Shown here in pieces: positions 44,516 through 53,896 of a DNA stretch of 64,000 nucleotides (position 1 is its first letter; each line of letters opens with the position of its first letter). Both the position numbers and the translations under genes were made by a program. The notes beneath the pieces were generated by a model, which was given only the letters and a program-made list of their open reading frames with translations, had not been told where the DNA came from and ran no database searches. Source of the stretch: an uncultured Bacteroides sp. (GTDB lineage Bacteria > Bacteroidota > Bacteroidia > Bacteroidales > Bacteroidaceae); assembly GCF_910586915.1 (NCBI RefSeq), contig NZ_CAJULN010000005.1:69045-133044 (forward strand), written 5' to 3'.

Positions 44516-47500
44516 TTAAAAACGTAAGCCCAAAGAAGCGGATACGCTTCTGGAGAAAGGATAATCGAGTCCTCGTTCTTCCTTGACGGTAGACAGGCGG
44601 AAGATATTGTTGGTATAAATACGGAATGTCACCGATGACAGCCCTGCCTTTTTTATCCAATCGGAAGTAGTATCTTCGTATCCCAATGATATACTCGTAC
44701 ACTGCAACGTATTTTCGTCGGCAATGAAACGGGAAGAGATTTTCGTCTCCGACGTATCATCAATCCGCTTAAACTGGGCCACATCTCCCGGTTTCTGCCA
44801 ACGGTCGTGCAAGGCGCGCTTGTCCTGATTGTAACGTACGGCAACATTGTTAATATTCTCAACCTTATTCAGCAGCGTTTGCAAAACAGTCTGTCCACCC
44901 AAGCGGTAAGCAAAGTTCACGCCCAGCGAGAAACCTTTGTAGCGTACGGTAGTTCCGAGGTTTCCCTGAATTTTGGGGGTCGAATCGCCGCATTCCACCT
45001 CTTCTGCCGAATCCCACTTGTAAGTGTACGTTCCGTCCTTCTTCTGGAACACTTCATTTCCGTTCATCGGGTCGATACCCATCGAACGGATTGCCCACAA
45101 GGCGGTGGCACTGGCTCCGTCGTAATACCGAATCAAAGTCTGTCCGGCACGTCCTTCCTGATTCAGTTTCTCCAACAGGTCGCCTATATTATAATAGGTA
45201 GTGGTAGTATGCAGCAGATTGGCGGTCACTTTCCACAACAGTTCACGTTGGCGGATGATGTCGTATCCGAGGGTCATGGAGACATTGTTGTTTTTGGTTG
45301 CTCCGATATTCATCGGGATAAAAGAAGTTCCGGTAGAGGTCGGCTGCTCCACGTTAATCAGTTCAGGGTCGGATTTGCGCAATGTGTAGTCGAGCGCCAC
45401 GGCCAGCCGCCTGTCGAACAAGGTGGCGTTCAAACCGATGTTGTGTGTCTGCGTACGCTTCCACTTCAGGTTCTTGTTTCCCCATTTGCTGGCTATGGCA
45501 GCCAGTCCGAACGGATTGGGATATTTGGTATAATAGGTATATACGTTATTTGCCAGTTTGGCATCCACGTTCTGATTGCCGGGATTACCGAACGTATAGC
45601 GCAGACGTAGCGTATTTACCAGTTTCGACTGACGGCAGAACTTCTCGTTATGAATGTTCCAAGCCACACCCAACGAATAGGTCGTAGAGAAAGGATTATT
45701 CACTCCAAACACCGAAGCTCCGTCCGAACGCACATTGAAATCGAACAAATAACGCATATCATACGCATAGTTACCATTCAGATAGAAACTGGCAGAACGC
45801 GCTTTAGCAACCGAAGAGCTTGGCTTTCCGCCGTCGGGATAGGAATTGGAGAAATTCGGATTATAGAAATTATCACTGATATACCCTTGCGTCAGGTATG
45901 CGCCCATCGTGGTGTTGTTTTCGGAAAGCTGCGCACCGCCTACAAAGTTGTACGTATGCACGCCAATAGCGTCTCCGTAGCTGGCAAGCAGACTTCCGTC
46001 ATAGTTCGTACTGTTGTTGTCGGAGCGCGAGAAAGTACCTCTTTTCAATTCCTCAACATTCGTAAAGGAGGAGTCAAAAGGCGATTTGAACACTTCCGTC
46101 TTTCCGCGTGTGGTCGTGAATCCGAATTTACCAACAATACGCATCTTGTCGAAGGGACGGAACTCGACATTGAAATTATTATTCAACGTCAACTGGTCGC
46201 CTCTATTAAAACTTTTCTGCTGGAAATTCCACAACGGGTTGTAAGCATACTCCGTTCCTCCCAATACCTGATAGCTTTCGAGCACTTTGTACACCTCGCC
46301 GTTTTCATCGTACTTCGCATAATAAGGATTGGCACTGGAGAATTCGGAGAATGGCACAACGTTATTGTCCGTTTTCGTATAGTAGATATTCGTCTGATTC
46401 GAAAAGTTAAAACGGTCGATACGATAGCCTAAGTTCACCGTTCCGTCGATATTCTGCCGGCCGGAATTCTTCATTACGCCCTCCGCATTTTTATAACGCA
46501 ACGTCAGCCCGTAGCGAAAAGCGGCATCACCGCCTTCGGCATTCAAACTATGGTCGTGCACAAAAGCCGTACGCAGAGGTTCGCTCATCCAGTACGAATC
46601 CAATCCGCCTACCACGTTGCGATAGCGCGAATAGTAGAGTGCGCGGTTGGCGTCCATCAGTATTTCCCCGTTCTCGTCGAGCGCTCCGTATCGTCCCGAC
46701 AATTTCTCGAACTCCAGTTTCTCGGCAGCATTCATCAGGTTGTAGTCACTCAAATCCGCCCAGCTCACCTGGTAATTTCCATTGTATGTGAAACGCAGTC
46801 TTCCCGCTTCGGGTTTCTTCGTTTCCACCACCACAACTCCGTTGGCAGCTTTCGAACCGTAGATGGCGGCAGAAGCGGCATCTTTCAGAATGGTGATGCT
46901 TTCCACCCTGTCCATGCTCAAGTCGGAAATTCTCTCCAGCGTTGTTTCAAAACCATCCAGGATGAAAAGCGGCCGGTCGGGGTCGGTTCCGTACGTGTCC
47001 GACAGACCGTTGATACTTGTTTTTCCGTTGATGCTGATGTCCAGCATACTATTCGGGTCGGCTCCGGCCAAGTTGTTTTCAGTAATCACGAACGAGGGGT
47101 CCAACGCACTCAAACTCTGAAGGATGTTCTGATTGCTTACCGCTTTCAGTTCCTCTGCCTTGTAAGTAGAAGCAGAACCGGTAAAACTATCCATCTTCCG
47201 GGTATAAATACCGGTCACCACCGTCTCGCCCAACTGCTGCGCGTCCGGCAACATACGCACCGTCACCGATTTTCCTTCGTGCACACGCACTTCCTGAGAT
47301 GCCATACCGATGTAAGAGAATACCAGTACATTCTTGCCTTCGGGAAGAGCTATCTGGAAATGACCATTCTCGTTGGTAGTAACCCCTATGCTCTTATCGC
47401 CTTTCAAGGTCACATTCACACCTGCCAACGGCAAATCGTCTTCATCGATTACAATACCTTTATACACCGTGCGTTGCGGAGAACGAGCCGTTTCTTTCCC

Positions 47501-47647
47501 TCCTGTCACCGTTTGCTGGGCATAAACAGCATTTGTCGCGACACTACCTAACAAAATGAAAACCAAGCAGAAGTATTTCGCCCTCTTTCCTAACGACAGA
47601 AAAAGCGAGCACTTCACTCTTGTCAATACAGGTCTATCTACATTCAT
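44516..47647 (-). CDS. SusC/RagA TonB-dependent outer-membrane transporter 2
   Basis: The 1,043-residue transporter has an unusually long leader: about 24 polar residues precede the hydrophobic core YFCLVFILLGSVAT and the cleavage region VYAQQ. The carboxypeptidase-regulatory-like domain follows (about 62-135, GVNVTLKGDKSIGVTT). Then come the LGETVVTGIYTR TonB-box region, a plug with PLFILDGFETTL in place of the common VVDGVP form, and a barrel ending SASLGLRF. It is the first gene of a five-gene operon and has a good promoter upstream at 47676-47705. No anti-sigma or sigma gene is adjacent. Confidence 0.94.
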   Translation of the reverse strand: MNVDRPVLTRVKCSLFLSLGKRAKYFCLVFILLGSVATNAVYAQQTVTGGKETARSPQRTVYKGIVIDEDDLPLAGVNVTLKGDKSIGVTTNENGHFQIALPEGKNVLVFSYIGMASQEVRVHEGKSVTVRMLPDAQQLGETVVTGIYTRKMDSFTGSASTYKAEELKAVSNQNILQSLSALDPSFVITENNLAGADPNSMLDISINGKTSINGLSDTYGTDPDRPLFILDGFETTLERISDLSMDRVESITILKDAASAAIYGSKAANGVVVVETKKPEAGRLRFTYNGNYQVSWADLSDYNLMNAAEKLEFEKLSGRYGALDENGEILMDANRALYYSRYRNVVGGLDSYWMSEPLRTAFVHDHSLNAEGGDAAFRYGLTLRYKNAEGVMKNSGRQNIDGTVNLGYRIDRFNFSNQTNIYYTKTDNNVVPFSEFSSANPYYAKYDENGEVYKVLESYQVLGGTEYAYNPLWNFQQKSFNRGDQLTLNNNFNVEFRPFDKMRIVGKFGFTTTRGKTEVFKSPFDSSFTNVEELKRGTFSRSDNNSTNYDGSLLASYGDAIGVHTYNFVGGAQLSENNTTMGAYLTQGYISDNFYNPNFSNSYPDGGKPSSSVAKARSASFYLNGNYAYDMRYLFDFNVRSDGASVFGVNNPFSTTYSLGVAWNIHNEKFCRQSKLVNTLRLRYTFGNPGNQNVDAKLANNVYTYYTKYPNPFGLAAIASKWGNKNLKWKRTQTHNIGLNATLFDRRLAVALDYTLRKSDPELINVEQPTSTGTSFIPMNIGATKNNNVSMTLGYDIIRQRELLWKVTANLLHTTTTYYNIGDLLEKLNQEGRAGQTLIRYYDGASATALWAIRSMGIDPMNGNEVFQKKDGTYTYKWDSAEEVECGDSTPKIQGNLGTTVRYKGFSLGVNFAYRLGGQTVLQTLLNKVENINNVAVRYNQDKRALHDRWQKPGDVAQFKRIDDTSETKISSRFIADENTLQCTSISLGYEDTTSDWIKKAGLSSVTFRIYTNNIFRLSTVKEERGLDYPFSRSVSASLGLRF

Positions 47648-47675
47648 AACATATAATAATTACATTTAAATACCA

Positions 47676-47705
47676 CAAAAATACACACATATTTTAATTT
47701 ACAAA
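47676..47705 (-). promoter_or_regulatory. Promoter of Sus operon 2
   Basis: On the minus strand TTTG (47705-47702) is followed after 18 bp by TATTTTTG (47683-47676), close to the ideal Bacteroides promoter, with the ATG about 29 bp further on. Confidence 0.65.
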
Positions 47706-47865
47706 AGAAATGCATAAAAAAGTTTATCATAAACGGGAAAAATAAACATATTAACAGCAAGCAAGCGCACATAACTGTACAAATGTCATTTTCCTTTCTT
47801 TCCTTCATATCCGCCTCCAACCGATTTTTTTCCGAAAACAATCCTATTTTATTTTAATATTATAT

Positions 47866-47873
47866 TACTTTTG
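47866..47873 (+). promoter_or_regulatory. -7 element for the acyltransferase-kinase pair
   Basis: TACTTTTG lies 27 bp before the ATG at 47900. The -33 position is T-rich but holds no clear TTTG. Confidence 0.5.
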
Positions 47874-47899
47874 TTTTTAACATCTAAAAAACAACAACT

Positions 47900-49015
47900 A
47901 TGAATGCAACAAGCAACAAACGCCTGCTGGCACTCGATGTAATGCGGGGACTCACCATCGCAGGTATGATTTTAGTGAACACTCCGGGCACTTGGGGATA
48001 TGTATATGCCCCTCTCCGGCACGCACAATGGAACGGACTTACTCCCGCAGACTTGATTTTTCCCTTTTTCATGTTTATCATGGGAATTTCGACCTACATC
48101 TCGCTCGGAAAGTACAATTACACATTCGGTACTCCCGCCGCTCTCAAGATTGTCAAAAGAACCGGTCTTATTTTCCTTATCGGAGTGGCGGTGAATTGTC
48201 TTTTTCAGTATTGTTATGGCAACGGAGCGTTTGCGGTCGGTGAAATACGGATTTTGGGAGTGTTGCAACGCCTGGCGCTTTGCTACGGTGCTTCCGCTTT
48301 GATTGCGCTGCTTGTCAGGCACAAGTACATCCCTTATGTGATTGTTGCGTTATTGGCCGGTTATTTTGCAATCCTTATCACCGGCAATGGTTTTGCCTGC
48401 GATGAAACGAGCATCCTTTCCATTGCCGACCGTTTTGTATTGGGAGCCGCCCATATGTATCAGGGACATCCCATCGACCCGGAAGGGTTGCTCAGCACCG
48501 TTCCTTCGGTTGCTCATGTGCTGATAGGGTTCTGTGTGGGCAAACTGCTGATGGAGACGAAAGACATCCACGTCAAACTCGAACGCCTTTTTCTGATAGG
48601 CACTGTTCTTACTTTTGTTGGTTTTCTGCTGAGTTACGGATGTCCGATTAACAAGAAGGTGTGGTCACCCACGTTTGTTGTGGTCACTTGCGGGTTGGGG
48701 TCCAGCCTGTTGGCTTTGCTGGTTTGGATAATCGACATCAAAGGACACAAGAGATGGGGCCGTTTCTTTGAGGTTTTCGGAGTGAATCCGCTTTTTATTT
48801 ATGTGCTCGCCGATGTGCTTGCCATTCTGCTATGGGTTATCACGGTGCCCTACCAGGAAGAAACCGTTGCTTTCCAGCGGGCTTTCTATGCCGGCGTGCT
48901 CCAACCCGTTTTCGGCAATGAAGGGGGCTCGCTTGCCTATGCGGTTTTGTTCGTGCTGATGAACTGGGCGATAGGATACATCTTGTATAAAAAGAAAATA
49001 TACATCAAGCTATGA
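47900..49015 (+). CDS. HGSNAT-like membrane acyltransferase (DUF5009 type)
   Basis: Polytopic membrane protein of 371 residues with about ten helices. Its opening, RLLALDVMRGLTIAGMI, and the conserved HAQWNGLTPADLIFPFFMF region match bacterial relatives of heparan-alpha-glucosaminide N-acetyltransferase. The human enzyme moves acetyl groups from cytosolic acetyl-CoA to terminal glucosamine across the membrane, through a conserved His. The His at about residue 36 (RHAQWNG) is the matching candidate. A role in acylating an amino sugar in the periplasm is inferred. It overlaps the kinase-like gene by 4 bp, so the two are translationally coupled. Confidence 0.88.
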   Translation: MNATSNKRLLALDVMRGLTIAGMILVNTPGTWGYVYAPLRHAQWNGLTPADLIFPFFMFIMGISTYISLGKYNYTFGTPAALKIVKRTGLIFLIGVAVNCLFQYCYGNGAFAVGEIRILGVLQRLALCYGASALIALLVRHKYIPYVIVALLAGYFAILITGNGFACDETSILSIADRFVLGAAHMYQGHPIDPEGLLSTVPSVAHVLIGFCVGKLLMETKDIHVKLERLFLIGTVLTFVGFLLSYGCPINKKVWSPTFVVVTCGLGSSLLALLVWIIDIKGHKRWGRFFEVFGVNPLFIYVLADVLAILLWVITVPYQEETVAFQRAFYAGVLQPVFGNEGGSLAYAVLFVLMNWAIGYILYKKKIYIKL

Positions 49016-49860
49016 TACTGATTGCCGACAGTGGTTCGACCAAGACCGACTGGTGTGTCGTGGAACACGGCACACCAGTCCGACGAATCAATACGAAGGG
49101 GCTCAACCCTTTTTTTCAGACAGAAGAGGAGATGGGACGTGAACTGACACATGAGCTTCTGCCTCGGCTACCGGAAGGTACGGTTGATTCGGTCTGCTTC
49201 TACGGTGCGGGATGCACACCCGAGAAAGTTCCCGTTGTGCGGCAGGCCATTGCAGGCAGCCTGCCCGTGGCGGGCGATGTCACGGTCTGTTCGGATATGT
49301 TGGGCGCTGCCCGCAGTCTGTGCGGACGCGAAGCGGGTATTGTGGGCATTCTCGGCACCGGTTCCAACTCCTGCTTTTACGACGGAAAAGCGATTGCAGG
49401 CAACGTTCCGCCATTGGGTTTTATTTTGGGCGACGAAGGAAGCGGCGCCGTATTGGGGAAATTATTAATAGGCGATATGCTGAAAAACCAACTCCCGCCT
49501 GCCTTGAAGGAGGCGTTTCTCAGCCAATTCGGACTGACCGTTCCCGAAATCATCGAGCGGGTTTACCGCCGTCCTTTCCCCAACCGCTTTTTAGCAAGTT
49601 TCTCTTCTTTCATCGCACAACATATCGAAGAGCCGTGCCTTCGCCGGTTGGTGCTCGGCAGTTTCATAGCCTTTCTGCAACGAAACGTGATGCAGTACGA
49701 TTACCACCGTTATCCGGCGCATTTTATCGGCTCGGTAGCCCACTGCTACAGGGAGATATTGCAGGAAGCCGCACGGGAAACGGGTGTGACTGTCGGCACG
49801 ATTCAGCAAAGCCCGATGGAGGGATTAATACGTTATTATACCGTTCAGCCTATCGGTTAG
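49012..49860 (+). CDS. BadF/BadG/BcrA/D-type ATPase, probable N-acetylglucosamine kinase-like
   Basis: ASKHA-fold phosphotransferase of 282 residues with phosphate-1 loop ADSGSTKTDW (5-14), a GTGSNSCFYD loop, and GDEGSGAVLGK as the adenosine-side element. The family includes eukaryotic NAGK and bacterial GlcNAc kinases, and the length is right for these. It overlaps the HGSNAT-like acyltransferase gene. A path in which an amino sugar is acetylated at the membrane and then phosphorylated inside is plausible but unproven. Array C follows its stop codon within 60 bp. Confidence 0.85.
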   Translation: MILIADSGSTKTDWCVVEHGTPVRRINTKGLNPFFQTEEEMGRELTHELLPRLPEGTVDSVCFYGAGCTPEKVPVVRQAIAGSLPVAGDVTVCSDMLGAARSLCGREAGIVGILGTGSNSCFYDGKAIAGNVPPLGFILGDEGSGAVLGKLLIGDMLKNQLPPALKEAFLSQFGLTVPEIIERVYRRPFPNRFLASFSSFIAQHIEEPCLRRLVLGSFIAFLQRNVMQYDYHRYPAHFIGSVAHCYREILQEAARETGVTVGTIQQSPMEGLIRYYTVQPIG

Positions 49861-49918
49861 CGGGGAATTGCCTAAGATTTAATTTTCCGTTGCCTACGGA
49901 CTAACGGTCAGAATGCAT

Positions 49919-50022
49919 AAATTTATTCGTCTGACTATAGTTGAACTTGCGTCTGACTGTAGTGTTTCTTTCGTCTGACTATAGTCAGACGAAACGGTCA
50001 CTATAGTCAGACGAATAAATTT
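49919..50022. repeat. Dyad-repeat array C: four units, exact 22 bp period
   Basis: Dyad centres are at about 49937.5, 49959.5, 49981.5 and 50003.5. The third unit is a perfect 20-bp palindrome, CGTCTGACTATAGTCAGACG (49972-49991). The outer half-units lie in a perfect 22-bp inverted repeat, 49919-49940 with 50001-50022. The array lies between convergent genes (kinase plus, DUF1573 minus). No gene is seen in the rest of 49861-50202. Confidence 0.88.
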
Positions 50023-50202
50023 TAGTAAGAAAACCGACAGACATTCGCATGGCAGCCGACAGTTCATCGCAGGAAAAAAATTAGTTTTATATAAGGCTTA
50101 TGCGTGCGTACGCTTGACCATGTATTTTTCTTGTTGGATAACAAATTCCTTGCAAAAACACTTATCAATATATCCCTAATATTCAAATTCGGATGCTTAT
50201 AT

Positions 50203-51081
50203 TCATTTTGCATTTCCACTAATATGCAATTTAAATGGAGCACTTTCTGCATTGCAATAGACTGTTATCGTTTTATTGAAATGTTCAGGTTGTTCTGCTT
50301 TATATTTTATTTTCAAAATGATATTTTCACCCGGTAAAATTGGTTTCTTGGTATAATCGACTTTAGTACACCCACAAGAAGTAATTACATCATTTATCAC
50401 TAATGGAAATTTCCCTACATTTGAAATTACAAATTCAGCCTCTCTCTCCTTCTCCCAAGAAAAATCTCCTAAATCGACTTTATCTGTAGATAAAGAAACA
50501 ACGGTTAAGACTTTTTTATCGACAGATGACGCAACTGTTTTCCCTGAAATTATATTAATATACAACTCTTTTACTGCGGGTCTAAGCACAGGATTTCCAA
50601 TTGCTATGATTTTATCATTTTTATCTAAAAGAAATGTAGTAAAATTCTCCTCATTCAGAAAATCATTCATCTTATTTAAAGTATCCTTTTCGTCAATGTA
50701 AACAAAATGATTAAATTGATTATTTCTTAAATGTTTAATCAGTTTCCTTTTTCCTTTTGGATTAAAAACCATTAAACAATTCACTCTGTTTGGATATAGA
50801 GAATCCAATTCTTCCATCATCGCTTTCCATCTTGGTAATTGCAACCTACAACTGAAACAACCTATTGTATCAACATAGTTCAATATAGTATAAGAGGAAT
50901 GTTCTCTTACATACTTTGTCATTACAGTATCACTTGTATAAGACGTTAAACATATACTATCAGGAAATTGAATAGTCTTCCCATTCCATTCATTAACCAA
51001 ACGGGCTATCCTATCTTGTTCTGACTCTTTACAAGAGAATAACAATATAGCAATAAATATCAAACTAACTAAACGTTTCAT
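50203..51081 (-). CDS. Lipoprotein with thioredoxin-like region and C-terminal DUF1573 domain
   Basis: This 292-residue protein has a lipobox (LLFSC, Cys 17). The middle (about 65-170) looks thioredoxin-like, with ILNYVDTIGCFSCRLQLPRW, a CxxC-type pair, and FTTFLLDKNDKIIAIGNPV. The C-terminal DUF1573 domain (about 200-290) contains FVISNVGKFPLVINDVITSCGCTKVDY, the standard SCGCT motif. Trx plus DUF1573 pairing is common in Bacteroidota secreted proteins and suggests handling of cysteine-containing exported proteins. It overlaps the preceding propeller gene by one base. Its possible client, the six-cysteine NVEALA peptide, is two genes upstream. Confidence 0.83.
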   Translation of the reverse strand: MKRLVSLIFIAILLFSCKESEQDRIARLVNEWNGKTIQFPDSICLTSYTSDTVMTKYVREHSSYTILNYVDTIGCFSCRLQLPRWKAMMEELDSLYPNRVNCLMVFNPKGKRKLIKHLRNNQFNHFVYIDEKDTLNKMNDFLNEENFTTFLLDKNDKIIAIGNPVLRPAVKELYINIISGKTVASSVDKKVLTVVSLSTDKVDLGDFSWEKEREAEFVISNVGKFPLVINDVITSCGCTKVDYTKKPILPGENIILKIKYKAEQPEHFNKTITVYCNAESAPFKLHISGNAK

Positions 51082-52250
51082 TATTTCAAATAGTATTTCA
51101 AGATTACAGGATTATCATCTTCTTTCAATGCTTCCATTTTATGAATTTCTTCAGATGACATAAGATTGCGGTCTACAACTTTATGAACTATATCAGGATC
51201 ACAAATTGAAAGCAAAACATTGTCTACCATGCCAAAGCAAGGATACATAATAAAAGGTTCTCCTTCTTTACATAAATAACCTTCCTTTTGTTTTCGGTTA
51301 TAAATATAATGACTACCAAAACCTTTACCAGTTTTCACCAAATAGACATATACATAATCGTTATTAAAAAATTTGAGCAATGGTAATATATTCTCCGACT
51401 TTTTCAAGAATTGATATCTTTCAGTCGCATCCTGCGTAATTCTTCTTCTCTCCTCATCAGAATCTGTTCGTTTCCCATGACCGCATCCGAGCAATCCTTC
51501 CGGTTTGACTTCCGCATCCCCAAAGTCAAGATACATCATCGGTTCTAACTTTTTGTTTTCTTTATCTATCCGATAAAAATAATAGTTCAATCCAAAAGGT
51601 ACATAGTAAAATTCATCATCAATATGATAAAAACAATGATTAGACATATTATTTCCGGAAATAGTCCCTTCATAATTTGCATTTACTACTTGTTTCGTAT
51701 CCAAATTAACGAATGAAAGTTCCTGATCAGTCCAGACAAAAGGATGGTTAAAAATATAATTGTCTGAATCTAAAGCCATCGAATAATCTACTGGAAATTC
51801 CGGTTTAAATTGCCTTTTGGATATAAGTTCAAATGTCGGACTATAAGTATATATTGTTCCGTATGGATTTAACAGATCAATACCTTTCAAATATGGATTA
51901 AAACTTATATCTAAAACCATAATGTAATCTTTAGGTCCTTGTCCTTTCATTCTTTTTGAATTGCCAATATATCGCCCCTTTCCTGTAAAAGTATAAACAA
52001 TCTGATTGCTGGTATAAATTGCGAACATATCAGTATCTTTATCATAAATAACTTTGTTGGTTCTATAAAATAAAGACGAATCATTCGTTTCAAGAGGAAC
52101 AAGTTCTATTTTCTCCAAGAAAGATGAAGCATCCCGTATAGTCTCATGTACATCAACCGGTATTATTTCAATTTCTTCCGATAGTTTTTTATGACTATCA
52201 GTACAAGCATAAGCAACAAACAATAAAATTATTATACTTATTTTTCTCAT
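51081..52250 (-). CDS. 6-bladed beta-propeller lipoprotein of the NVEALA locus
   Basis: The 389-residue lipoprotein (lipobox VAYAC, Cys 16) has repeated strand pairs such as YTFTGKGRYIGNSKRMKGQG, FNPYLKGIDLLNPYGTIYTY and KYYLK at the end. These match the Bacteroides 6-bladed propeller family that accompanies NVEALA peptides. Function is unknown; propeller surface lipoproteins usually bind a ligand. It starts 60 bp after the NVEALA gene at 52311-52607 and overlaps the DUF1573 gene by one base, so the three form one unit. Confidence 0.85.
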   Translation of the reverse strand: MRKISIIILLFVAYACTDSHKKLSEEIEIIPVDVHETIRDASSFLEKIELVPLETNDSSLFYRTNKVIYDKDTDMFAIYTSNQIVYTFTGKGRYIGNSKRMKGQGPKDYIMVLDISFNPYLKGIDLLNPYGTIYTYSPTFELISKRQFKPEFPVDYSMALDSDNYIFNHPFVWTDQELSFVNLDTKQVVNANYEGTISGNNMSNHCFYHIDDEFYYVPFGLNYYFYRIDKENKKLEPMMYLDFGDAEVKPEGLLGCGHGKRTDSDEERRRITQDATERYQFLKKSENILPLLKFFNNDYVYVYLVKTGKGFGSHYIYNRKQKEGYLCKEGEPFIMYPCFGMVDNVLLSICDPDIVHKVVDRNLMSSEEIHKMEALKEDDNPVILKYYLK

Positions 52251-52310
52251 TATACTTATTTTTTAATATTAGAGGTTGTATTATACCACAACCTCTAAAC
52301 AAATAAAACA

Positions 52311-52607
52311 TCAATCACAAGGCGTCAAACATGAGTCATATATACTTCCACTGAATCTACAATCATCATAATGAATAAACCATCCCATAGAACATTCCTT
52401 ATACACATGCCAACATCTACCAGGAGAATCATTTTTAAATTGATTACAAGTAATTTCAACGTCAGGAAGTTCATATCTCGCCAATGCCTCAACATTTGCC
52501 AGAACTAAAGCAGACATTCTCATATTACTCTGCGAAGTATATATATTATATCCCGCAACAACAGCAATAGCAACAATGGCTATAAGCCCCATTATTTTCT
52601 TTTTCAT
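52311..52607 (-). CDS. NVEALA-family small exported peptide (six cysteines)
   Basis: The 98-residue precursor has an N-terminal hydrophobic segment (5-20), then SALVLANVEALARYE with the NVEALA motif at 38-43. The tail of about 55 residues holds six cysteines at 54, 65, 72, 83, 93 and 97, enough for three disulfides. The NVEALA family is found only in Bacteroidota and has no proven function. The motif after the leader recalls a recognition or processing site for export. It is the first gene of the unit with the propeller lipoprotein and the Trx/DUF1573 lipoprotein. Confidence 0.9.
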   Translation of the reverse strand: MKKKIMGLIAIVAIAVVAGYNIYTSQSNMRMSALVLANVEALARYELPDVEITCNQFKNDSPGRCWHVYKECSMGWFIHYDDCRFSGSIYDSCLTPCD

Positions 52608-52732
52608 TTTGTAGTTTTTTAATTTGTACTTTTTCGTTTTTCTTCTGTATCTATCATTTCAACAGAACAGCAATAGTTTGCTACATTAATTTTTTCTTCT
52701 TATGTTTGTGTCAAAATCTGTTTAAAGGTTTG

Positions 52733-52789
52733 GGAGCAGATGATATGTAAGCAAATCCGACAAAATAAACAAACTCATCATTCTGCTCC
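52733..52789 (-). terminator. Hairpin between the two NVEALA units
   Basis: GGAGCAGATGAT (52733-52744) pairs with ATCATTCTGCTCC (52777-52789) with one bulged base. On the minus strand it lies 25 bp past the BF3164-like gene and separates the upstream unit from the downstream one. Confidence 0.65.
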
Positions 52790-52813
52790 TTTAAATCAAA
52801 TTAATTATCTCAT

Positions 52814-53896
52814 TCAACCAAAGCTAAACTTTAGTATTGGCTGATCATTATTTACATCTGTCGCCATTATCGTTTTAGTAGCTTCATCCACAAAAATACC
52901 ATATATATAATGGTCAAGCACATATTTACATAACGGTTCTCCTTTCAAACTAAATACATAAATGTACTTTCCTCCGTCGGGAAGGCGTCCTTGTTGTCTT
53001 GCTATCTCTTTGAAGGAGGTTCCATGAAACACTGCATAAATGGCACTATCAGTTACTTGCACATCGCTGAATCCCATAATACCTGTTGGTATACCATATC
53101 CTCCGGAAACTTTGAATTCAGGTTCGTTGTGCCCACCAATACGAACAACATGAGTACTGTCTTTTAAATTATAAACTTCAACCACTTCTCCCAACTGAGT
53201 AACAACAGCCAAAATACTATTACGAGGATTATAATCTAAAAAGCTACGCCATGCCTGTGCTAATGCCGGACGGGATTCTTGTAAGGCTTTCTCATTTGTT
53301 GTTGGTATAGCTCCTATTTTCTCTATGAGCTTACCCTCACAACTAACCTTCAAAAAACGGCTCTCACCTGAATAGTCAGGAATGACAAATGTCGTATCAT
53401 TATATATGACAAAATCAAGCGGTCGAAGTATATCTTCATCCAATGTTACCGCTTCCTCACGAAGCAGTGAATCACCGGATGAAGAAAAATCTAACCTGGT
53501 TAATTCGCTTTTGTTAGCATCCAAAGTCCATAATTCATGGTTATACAAACGGAAGTTTTCCATTGACAACATTTCCATTGGAGAATCACCTCTTCTGCCA
53601 AAAGAAGATAGATACCGAAAACTTGGGTATTGAAATAGATGCCCATAATGTTCGGAACCATGTAAATCCATCACAATGGCCTTATCGCCTTCTATCCGTA
53701 TCCGAAAAGGATAACGGAACAAGGCGGTATCAAGCTCTATTACTTCTCCTTTCAGTTCTTTTTCTTGTGGGAATCCAGAATAGAATAATACATCTTTTAC
53801 ATATTCTTGATGCTTATGGTCACAAGAGATAAACAAGAAAAAAGGAAGAAACAGGAGACTTACATTATTCTTCAAGACTATATCCGGTAGCAACAT
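52814..53896 (-). CDS. BF3164-like (TolB-like propeller) lipoprotein
   Basis: The 360 residues include a lipoprotein signal with lipobox LFISC. The ATG at 53896 gives MLLPDIVLKNNVSLL before the hydrophobic core. A TTG at 53875 would give the cleaner leader (M)KNNVSLLFLPFFLFISC, so the start is uncertain by seven codons. The body has propeller-type strands (FRYLSSFGRRGDSPMEML, SFKEIARQQGRLPDGGKYI, DVNNDQPILKFSF) of the BF3164-like family. It overlaps the upstream NVEALA gene by 32 bp, or 11 bp with the TTG start, which indicates coupled translation. Confidence 0.85.
   Translation of the reverse strand: MLLPDIVLKNNVSLLFLPFFLFISCDHKHQEYVKDVLFYSGFPQEKELKGEVIELDTALFRYPFRIRIEGDKAIVMDLHGSEHYGHLFQYPSFRYLSSFGRRGDSPMEMLSMENFRLYNHELWTLDANKSELTRLDFSSSGDSLLREEAVTLDEDILRPLDFVIYNDTTFVIPDYSGESRFLKVSCEGKLIEKIGAIPTTNEKALQESRPALAQAWRSFLDYNPRNSILAVVTQLGEVVEVYNLKDSTHVVRIGGHNEPEFKVSGGYGIPTGIMGFSDVQVTDSAIYAVFHGTSFKEIARQQGRLPDGGKYIYVFSLKGEPLCKYVLDHYIYGIFVDEATKTIMATDVNNDQPILKFSFG

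Noticed and set aside
50064..50252. 62-residue minus-strand open frame beyond the DUF1573 gene
   Set aside because: It overlaps the end of the DUF1573 gene and has no leader, motif or ribosome site; it also lacks the NVEALA motif.
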